Source of the DNA: an uncultured Collinsella sp.
GTDB taxonomy: Bacteria; Actinomycetota; Coriobacteriia; Coriobacteriales; Coriobacteriaceae
Direction: 5' to 3'
Length of the DNA: 13,305 nucleotides
NCBI GenBank assembly: GCA_900550825.1
Contig: URTZ01000042.1
Coordinates: 1 to 13,305, forward strand
How positions within the stretch are numbered: the first letter of the stretch is position 1; each line of letters begins with the position of its first letter. A program made the translations under genes and the position numbers. This document shows, one piece after another, positions 1-4,813 of the stretch. Under the pieces are notes generated by a model, which was given only the letters and a program-made list of their open reading frames with translations, searched no databases and was not told where the DNA came from.

Positions 1-206
1 TAGACCGCCTCGGTGGTTTCGTGGCTGCCGTAATGCTTATCGAGGATGTCCATGACATCGGACAGCGTGCGACCGATAAACTGATGGATCAGCGCATCAT
101 CAATCGCGAGCCCCAGCTCAGCGGCGCCTGCCTTCCAGGCCTTAATCCCCAAACGCTCGGTGTCGACCAGCGTTCCGTCCATGTCAAAAATAACAGCCTT
201 AATCAT
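1..206 (-). CDS. HAD-superfamily hydrolase, N-terminal part (truncated by window edge)
   Basis: The minus strand encodes a reading frame that begins MIKAVIFDMDGTLVDTERLG and runs off the left edge after 68 codons. DMDGT at residues 8-12 is HAD motif I: Asp8 would be the nucleophile that forms the phospho-aspartate and Asp10 the general acid. The following helical cap region (ALIHQFIGRTLSDVMDIL) resembles subfamily I phosphatases and phosphomutases of the beta-phosphoglucomutase / phosphoglycolate phosphatase type. Motifs II-IV lie outside the window, so the substrate cannot be assigned. The start is supported by a GAGGGGG Shine-Dalgarno-like stretch five bases upstream of the ATG. The gene is divergent from larE, with about 167 bp between the two start codons. 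Confidence 0.85.
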   Translation of the reverse strand, partial: MIKAVIFDMDGTLVDTERLGIKAWKAGAAELGLAIDDALIHQFIGRTLSDVMDILDKHYGSHETTEAV

Positions 207-373
207 ATCGGCCCCCTCACCGGATTGCGTTACTGACACTCTACCGCACTTTACAAATTTGTATATAACGTATATAGCATATTGTGCCTTCGTTACATAG
301 ATAGAAGTCTTATGACAAGCAGCCCGATAGGATTATAGTTTTCGACCGAGCACATATTGGTAAGGAACGTTTC
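207..373. promoter_or_regulatory. Divergent intergenic region between HAD hydrolase and larE
   Basis: This spacer is noticeably AT-rich compared with the genes on either side. It contains two TATATA hexamers, 262-267 and 271-276, separated by ACG. TATATA is its own complement, so the pair forms a dyad. I see no clear minus-strand promoter for the HAD gene, although the TATATA tract is the obvious candidate region. The larE promoter is listed separately. Confidence 0.4.
312..339 (+). promoter_or_regulatory. Predicted sigma-70-type promoter for larE
   Basis: The -35 box ATGACA (312-317) matches TTGACA at 5 of 6 positions. The -10 box TATAGT (334-339) matches TATAAT at 5 of 6. The spacer is 16 bp. 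Transcription would start near 346, giving a leader of about 28 nt that carries AAGGAA (362-367) six bases before the larE ATG. Confidence 0.55.
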
Positions 374-1252
374 ATGCTTTCAGACACCACCGCACCTGCA
401 GAGGAGCTTCAGTACAAACTCGCAGCGCTCGAGCAGCTGCTTTTGGCATACGGACGCGTCGCCATCGGCTTTTCCGGCGGAGTCGACAGCAGCTTTTTAG
501 CCGCGGTCTGCGCCCGCATCATGCCTGACAGCACGCTTCTCGTTCACCTCACCACGCCGCTCATCGGCACGCCCGAACAGGCTTCGTTTGAGCGGTCCGT
601 TGACGGGCAAGCCAATGAGGAGTCGCACTTTAAGCTCCCCGTGCTCAATCTTTCGGTCGATCAGTTGCAGCTCCCCCAAGTAGCCCGCAACGATGCCAAT
701 CGCTGCTACCACTGCAAGCACGCCGGCTTTACCGCTATCGTCAACCACGCCAAGTCGCTCGGCTTTCTCACCGTCATCGATGGCAGCAATGCGAGCGATC
801 GCGGTGACTACCGCCCTGGCATGCGCGCGGCAGAAGAGCTCGGCGTACGCTCCCCTCTTATGGAGGTCGGCTTTACCAAGGACGAAGAGCGCGAGCTGCT
901 GCGCGCATGGGGCTATCCCGTTTGGAACCTGCCGGCGGGAGCATGTCTTGCCACCCGCGTCCCCACGGGCGAGGAGCTTACGCGCGAGAAGGTCGATTTG
1001 ATCCGCACCTGCGAGGACTACCTGCACGATCTTGACCTGGCACAGGTACGCGCGCGCTTGGTCGGCGGCTGCATGCATATCGAGGCCGCACCCGCAGATG
1101 TCGCCAAGATTGCCGCGCTCGGCGGCACCGCCGTCGATGCCGAGGGCAAGACCCCGCTGCCCGCCGCCATCGAGTCCGCGCTGCGCGAGCTGGGCTGCGA
1201 CCATATCTCCCCCGAGGTCACCCCCTACATCCACGGCAACATGAACCTTTAG
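374..1252 (+). CDS. larE: LarE-family ATP-dependent sulfur transferase (PP-loop)
   Basis: LarE converts the carboxylates of the pyridinium dicarboxylate mononucleotide precursor to thiocarboxylates during synthesis of the nickel-pincer (NPN) cofactor of lactate racemase and related enzymes. The 292-aa protein has the usual length. SGGVDSS at residues 34-40 is the PP-loop that binds ATP and adenylylates the substrate. DGSNASDRGDYRPG (136-149) and NLPAGACLATRVP (185-197) are LarE family signatures. Cys191 occupies the position of the sulfur-donating cysteine in sacrificial LarE. Cys111 and Cys114 form a CYHC motif, so three cysteines are present, the pattern reported for LarE proteins that carry a [4Fe-4S] cluster instead of sacrificing a cysteine. 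No larA, larB or larC lies within the window. AAGGAA six bases upstream supports this start. The cytoplasmic sulfur-transfer role is inferred from the family; the iron-sulfur variant is an inference from the cysteines. Confidence 0.88.
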   Translation: MLSDTTAPAEELQYKLAALEQLLLAYGRVAIGFSGGVDSSFLAAVCARIMPDSTLLVHLTTPLIGTPEQASFERSVDGQANEESHFKLPVLNLSVDQLQLPQVARNDANRCYHCKHAGFTAIVNHAKSLGFLTVIDGSNASDRGDYRPGMRAAEELGVRSPLMEVGFTKDEERELLRAWGYPVWNLPAGACLATRVPTGEELTREKVDLIRTCEDYLHDLDLAQVRARLVGGCMHIEAAPADVAKIAALGGTAVDAEGKTPLPAAIESALRELGCDHISPEVTPYIHGNMNL

Positions 1253-1279
1253 GTTACGCCGTTTTACAAACGGCGTAAC
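1253..1279 (+). repeat. Perfect 12-bp stem-loop directly after the larE stop codon
   Basis: GTTACGCCGTTT (1253-1264) and its exact reverse complement (1268-1279) are separated by only TAC. The left arm begins on the base after the larE TAG. No T-run follows on either strand, so it is not a standard intrinsic terminator. It may stabilise the 3' end of the mRNA or be a REP-like dispersed palindrome. Confidence 0.6.
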
Positions 1280-1330
1280 TGCTCGGCGCTGCGCAGGCCC
1301 CGGGCACGGCAATCTGACGTTCAACTTCAC

Positions 1331-1363
1331 GGGCGCGACCAAAAGGTCAGCGCCCGCTTGTTT
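1331..1363 (+). terminator. Probable rho-independent terminator of larE
   Basis: GGGCGCGACC (1331-1340) pairs with GGTC plus GCGCCC (1345-1348 and 1350-1355), with one bulged A and an AAAA loop. The 10-bp GC-rich stem is followed by GCTTGTTT, a moderate T-rich tail. It lies 79 bp past the larE stop, with the other hairpin between. Confidence 0.55.
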
Positions 1364-1432
1364 CACGTCACCTTACCGCACCCGGAGCCCGCTCGCTCGC
1401 ATATGCTCAACCTGCGCTGCGTTAACTGACCT

Positions 1433-1477
1433 ACCAAAAAGGGACAGGTTTATTTTGGCAGGTTTTATCTGGGGAAA
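1433..1477 (+). repeat. Left copy of 45-bp imperfect direct repeat (R1)
   Basis: Matches 3519-3563 at 40 of 45 positions in the same orientation, offset 2086 bp. The shared core is GGGACAGGTTT, then TTTTGGCAGG, then TGGGGAAA. CCAAAA (1434-1439) can pair with TTTTGG (1453-1458), giving a small stem-loop as in REP-like palindromes. The two copies bracket the AlbA_2 gene and its control region. It could mark the ends of an inserted segment, or be one of many dispersed REP-like copies in the genome. Confidence 0.75.
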
Positions 1478-1548
1478 TATCGCGAGACAATCGCCCCTCC
1501 AGCACCCATCTGGCCTCGAGAGGCACTAGAGAGGCGACCCGGCTGCAT

Positions 1549-3249
1549 CTACTTCTTCCGATATCGGCGGTTACGACTCGTCGATGAACCCATTACTTCG
1601 ATGAGCCCTTTATCCGCCATTTTTGGCAGATGGTAACGGACAGACGAAATTCTGACCCCCGATGCAACCGCTATTTCTCGCGCCGTCATATCCACTTCGG
1701 CGCTGAGAGCCTCCAGGATCCTATCCGCCGTCGAAGCTGACGGTTCTCTGTTCCTATCGATAATTTCGAACGTGTCTTTGCCGCATTTTGACAGGGCATG
1801 TTTATCTACAAGGTCCCCGCAGATCAGGCGAATGTCATCCGAATCCCACTTCAGGGCCTCTCGTATTTTTTGAACATCGCATACGCACCCATGCTCCCGC
1901 ATAAACATGAGCAATGTTTCTTCGCGATCCGTCAGCTCGGTGCCCACATGGTTCTGAATCCACGTGCGGTTTTCAGCAAGCTCCGCCCCGTGCCGGGAAA
2001 GCAGCACCGTAAACGAATCGGCCTTAACGATAAATTTCGGCCTGCCAAGCGAACGAGACTCCATCTCGCGAATCATAGCCGGGATACCAGATCCCTGGCT
2101 TTCCGCAACGGCCCCCTCGGCATGCTCTAACGGCGTCGCCCCCATTAGGCTCATGAGCTTTGGGTTTCGGCAGCGCGATTCCCCGTCTGCAAGATTGTCC
2201 ACCGTCTTTCCGCCCCAAAGGCCGCCAGGGTTTTTGATCTCTATTCTGTCTGGATAGATATCGACACTCACGGCCTGCCCCACAAACATGGGCGAATATT
2301 CTCGATGGATGCAGGCATTTGCCAAGGCCTCGCGCAAAACCTCCTGGGGAACTTCCCAATCCTCCCTTCTGCCAGCGCCTTGCACTATCGTCGCTTTGCG
2401 CAAGTTTCGTCCAATCGCGGCAAGGGCATCTTCGATGCAAGCCGGAATCGGGCCATCGCACAACTGGCGGTCAATAAACCGGGGTTGCCCGGGTGCAGAT
2501 TTTTCCACATCGGAATGAACGGCGACATCGATCATCAGTTTAGGATAGAACTGCTGGGGGTAAATTCCCGCCGACAGAAGCCCCGCGAGCTTCACGGCAC
2601 CATCCTTTGTAGTGATATTGAGTCTGACCAGCTGCTTTTCCAGCGTATCGGCCCCGCGCAAAACGCGCGGGGTCTGCAGCCGGCGATTTGCGATAATAGA
2701 CCGCACGACATCTGGATCCAAATCCTCGACCGTTGCCTCCGAAACCACCGTTCCGTCTGCATCGCTCGGAAGCAACGCACTCTGCAGCTCATATAGCTCA
2801 GCGGGTGACATCTTGATATCTTTATCATCCACGCGCTTGTAGCTACCGTTCTGCACGCCGCGCGCGCCGATATAGCAAGGCTTCGCTTTAAGCTCAAGTT
2901 CAAAGATGCGCACCAGAAGCACCTGGAGCCCGTCGACCTCGCCTCGATCAAGCTCATACCGCGGCGCATGGGCCACCACTGCCGCTGAGCCTCCGTCTCC
3001 GATACCCGAAACAAACTGATCGCGCACCCTATCGATAGCAAAGTTAGCCGAAGGAACAAATCCTTCGGCCTCGTTCAGGCCCAAAATAATGAGCCCACCC
3101 GCAGTGTTCGCAAAAGCGCTCACTGTCTCCCATACGTCTGCGCTCAATTTATTCGTGCAGGCTTTAACTTCTACCGATGCGTCATCAGTCCCCCGCCTGC
3201 GAAGGCGCTCAACAATAAGGCCAAGAGGTTCATCCAGCAGCATTGGCAT
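1549..3249 (-). CDS. AlbA_2 (Schlafen-like) / HATPase_c_4 / winged-helix ATP-binding protein, predicted transcriptional regulator
   Basis: This 566-aa protein has the architecture of COG2865-type predicted regulators. Residues about 10-140 are an AlbA_2 (formerly AAA_4, Schlafen-like) domain, with VEVKACTN near 26 and FANTAGGLIILGLNE at 46-60. Residues about 300-420 are a GHKL-type ATP-binding domain: EALANACIHREY (307-318) carries the N-box-like helix, IEIKNPGG (336-343) follows, and GSGIPAM (386-392) is the glycine-rich turn. A possible first winged helix spans 436-495. A clearer one spans 506-566, with MTAREIAVASGVRISSVRYH (521-540) as helix-turn-helix and a very basic C-terminus. The exact function of the family is unknown; roles in transcription control or phage and stress response have been proposed. 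The first ATG is preceded by AGAGAG, which is part of an upstream repeat box, implying autoregulation. The gene appears less GC-rich than its neighbours and lies between direct repeats, consistent with horizontal acquisition. Confidence 0.85.
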   Translation of the reverse strand: MPMLLDEPLGLIVERLRRRGTDDASVEVKACTNKLSADVWETVSAFANTAGGLIILGLNEAEGFVPSANFAIDRVRDQFVSGIGDGGSAAVVAHAPRYELDRGEVDGLQVLLVRIFELELKAKPCYIGARGVQNGSYKRVDDKDIKMSPAELYELQSALLPSDADGTVVSEATVEDLDPDVVRSIIANRRLQTPRVLRGADTLEKQLVRLNITTKDGAVKLAGLLSAGIYPQQFYPKLMIDVAVHSDVEKSAPGQPRFIDRQLCDGPIPACIEDALAAIGRNLRKATIVQGAGRREDWEVPQEVLREALANACIHREYSPMFVGQAVSVDIYPDRIEIKNPGGLWGGKTVDNLADGESRCRNPKLMSLMGATPLEHAEGAVAESQGSGIPAMIREMESRSLGRPKFIVKADSFTVLLSRHGAELAENRTWIQNHVGTELTDREETLLMFMREHGCVCDVQKIREALKWDSDDIRLICGDLVDKHALSKCGKDTFEIIDRNREPSASTADRILEALSAEVDMTAREIAVASGVRISSVRYHLPKMADKGLIEVMGSSTSRNRRYRKK

Positions 3250-3253
3250 TCCG

Positions 3254-3464
3254 TCTCTCTAAAACGATAGATTTATCTCTCTAAAGTATAGTATATCTCT
3301 CTAACTTTAGAGAGATAGGTACCTTATTTTAAAGAGAAATTTAGAGAGATGCATCAAATTCACTGCTAGATTGCCTAAGGTTATCTCTTTAACTGGCTTT
3401 CTCTTTAGAGAGACATTTAGAGAGACGAGCGCAACCTCTCTAATCATGGGCTCCTCTCTTTAAA
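3254..3464. promoter_or_regulatory. Operator-like array: about 11 copies of TCTCTCTAAA upstream of the AlbA_2 gene
   Basis: Exact TCTCTCTAAA starts at 3254 and 3276. Exact complement TTTAGAGAGA starts at 3306, 3340, 3404 and 3416. One-mismatch copies start at 3296, 3328 (complement) and 3455. Two-mismatch copies start at 3384 and 3435. Neighbouring starts are 10-12, 19-22 or 44 bp apart, near whole turns of B-DNA, although the cumulative phase drifts in the middle. Two TATACT -10-like hexamers for the minus-strand gene (3285-3290 and 3290-3295) lie between boxes. The box nearest the gene supplies the AGAGAG that could act as the Shine-Dalgarno sequence. The natural reading is a cooperative binding region for the adjacent winged-helix protein. 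Confidence 0.7.
3295..3316. promoter_or_regulatory. Perfect 10-bp dyad inside the array (best single operator candidate)
   Basis: ATCTCTCTAA (3295-3304) and TTAGAGAGAT (3307-3316) are exact reverse complements separated by CT. This is the only place where two boxes meet head to head with a 2-bp gap, the geometry expected for a symmetric dimer. It adjoins the TATACT -10-like sequences, so occupancy should block transcription of the AlbA_2 gene. Confidence 0.6.
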
Positions 3465-3478
3465 GTGCGCACATCCCA

Positions 3479-3498
3479 ACCGCACCTTAAGCTGCGGT
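3479..3498. repeat. 20-bp near-perfect palindrome with CTTAAG centre
   Basis: ACCGCA (3479-3484) and TGCGGT (3493-3498) are reverse complements around a central CTTAAG (3486-3491). The only unpaired positions are C3485/C3492. It lies between the box array and repeat R2. It could be a protein-binding site or a short hairpin; there is no T-run to suggest a terminator. Confidence 0.4.
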
Positions 3499-3518
3499 GA
3501 AATAACTCACGATCACCC

Positions 3519-3563
3519 ACCGAAAAGGGACAGGTTTGTTTTGGCAGGTATCATTTGGGGAAA
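3519..3563 (+). repeat. Right copy of 45-bp imperfect direct repeat (R2)
   Basis: Same orientation as 1433-1477 with five substitutions. It is 155 bp upstream of the nuclease start codon. Together with R1 it encloses the AlbA_2 gene and its complete control region, about 2.04 kb between the copies. Confidence 0.75.
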
Positions 3564-3718
3564 CGCCGAATAGCTTCATATACACAACCGCCGCAGCTCC
3601 ATATGAGGCAAATGAATCCGTAGCATTTGTCCCAAATCTTAAGTATTTGTTCGACAGAACGGCCCCTGCTGGCTCCTGCTAGACTGGTAGACTCCCAACC
3701 GTCCATCCAGGAGCCTCC

Positions 3719-4687
3719 ATGTCGCGCAAGTCCGCCTACAAGCAAGTACTTTCCATCGGCACCGCCGTGGTGCTGGGGTTTGCGCTGTTCACAGGATCGC
3801 TCGACGGAGCGCCCAAGCTGTTGTCGCCGCAAAGCGATGAGCAGGCAACGGCTCTGGCCGAGAAGCAAAACGAGAGTCCCAGCCGTACCGACGACGAAAC
3901 GGACTTGGTCGCCCGGCTCGAATCGGGAACAGCAAGCTCCGAGGACTCCGGCGATGGCTCCGAATCCACCGCGACCAACACCAACGGCAACGTTGCCTCC
4001 GCGGACAGCGCCGCCACCCCCATCGACGAGGTCGAAAACCCCGATCTCGACCGCGCCCGTGGTGTATACCTCAGCAGCATTCCTGACTACGCGGGTAACC
4101 CCTACGTTGCCCTTCGCGCCGACAGCACGCACCCGCTCGGCACGCCGTCGTTCACGCTTGACGAGTATGAGCGTGCCACCGAAGAAGGCTGCTTTAAGAA
4201 GTTCTCCAAGCTCGACAGCCTGGGCCGCACCCGCAAAGCACTCGCCTGCGTGGGCCCCGAATCACTCGGTCAAGGCGAGCGCGGCGATATCTCGCGTATC
4301 CATCCTGCCGGTTGGCACCAGCAGCGCTACGACTTTATTCCGGGCCAGAGCCTCTACAACCGCTGCCACCTCATCGCTTGGTCGCTCTGCGGTGAAAACG
4401 CCAACCGCAAGAATCTCCTCACCGGTACACGCTATCTCAACGAGACAGGCATGCTGCCGTTTGAAGAGCAGATCCTCGACTACATCCGCGACACGGGCAA
4501 CCATGTGCTCTACCGCGTCACGCCCATGTATAACGAAGAGGAACTTGTCTGCCGTGGCATGCGCCTTGAGGCGCAATCGGTCGAGGACCACGGCAAGACC
4601 CTCTGCTTCCACGTATATTGCTACAACCTGCAGCCGCACGTGCAGATCGACTACACCACCGGCCGCAATCAGGCCTCGGGAGACTAG
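3719..4687 (+). CDS. Exported DNA/RNA non-specific endonuclease (EndA/Spd-like)
   Basis: The 322-aa protein begins with a basic SRKSAYK followed by a hydrophobic stretch (residues 9-26, VLSIGTAVVLGFALFTGS), a signal peptide or membrane anchor. Residues about 38-110 are an Asp/Glu/Ser/Thr-rich, probably disordered linker. The rest is a beta-beta-alpha-metal nuclease domain of the streptococcal EndA/Spd1 type. YNRCHLIAW (213-221) holds the likely general base His217, replacing the DRGH motif. ENANRKNLLTGTRYLNETGM (226-245) follows, with Asn241 the probable Mg2+ ligand. Family members degrade extracellular DNA and RNA for nutrition, DNA uptake or destruction of neutrophil traps. No competence gene is adjacent. 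AGGAG (3709-3713), five bases before the ATG, fixes the start. The gene converges with the EF-G-like gene across a shared terminator. I could not identify a convincing promoter between R2 and the start. Confidence 0.85.
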   Translation: MSRKSAYKQVLSIGTAVVLGFALFTGSLDGAPKLLSPQSDEQATALAEKQNESPSRTDDETDLVARLESGTASSEDSGDGSESTATNTNGNVASADSAATPIDEVENPDLDRARGVYLSSIPDYAGNPYVALRADSTHPLGTPSFTLDEYERATEEGCFKKFSKLDSLGRTRKALACVGPESLGQGERGDISRIHPAGWHQQRYDFIPGQSLYNRCHLIAWSLCGENANRKNLLTGTRYLNETGMLPFEEQILDYIRDTGNHVLYRVTPMYNEEELVCRGMRLEAQSVEDHGKTLCFHVYCYNLQPHVQIDYTTGRNQASGD

Positions 4688-4749
4688 GACCGACCAAGCT
4701 GCCCCAAAGCCAAAATGATCCGTTTTCCTCCGTCCCCAAGGAATCAAAT

Positions 4750-4783
4750 AAGGCCGCCCCGGTTACCCAGGGTGGCCTTTTCG
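4750..4783. terminator. Bidirectional rho-independent terminator between nuclease and EF-G-like gene
   Basis: AAGGCCGCCC (4750-4759) pairs with GGGTGGCCTT (4770-4779), with one G-U pair on the plus strand and a 10-nt loop. TTTTCGTC follows on the plus strand and TATTTGATT on the minus strand, so it can end both converging transcripts. Confidence 0.75.
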
Positions 4784-4813
4784 TCAGCACCTACATTGCG
4801 GCAAAATCACACG

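Noticed and set aside
262..276. TATATA-ACG-TATATA as a specific operator
   Set aside because: TATATA is self-complementary, so the dyad is trivial and can be explained by an AT-rich promoter region.
497..1366. 289-codon open frame on the minus strand opposite larE
   Set aside because: Same mirror effect; larE has all family motifs, and the antisense product resembles no protein family I recognise.
3254..3464. Reading the TCTCTCTAAA array as a CRISPR or plasmid iteron origin
   Set aside because: Copies are only 10 bp, in both orientations, with irregular spacers; no cas genes and no replication initiator gene are nearby. The adjacent protein has regulator-type winged helices.
3551..4132. 193-codon open frame on the minus strand across the nuclease start
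   Set aside because: It overlaps the well-supported nuclease start and Shine-Dalgarno sequence, and its glycine/valine-rich translation has no domain.
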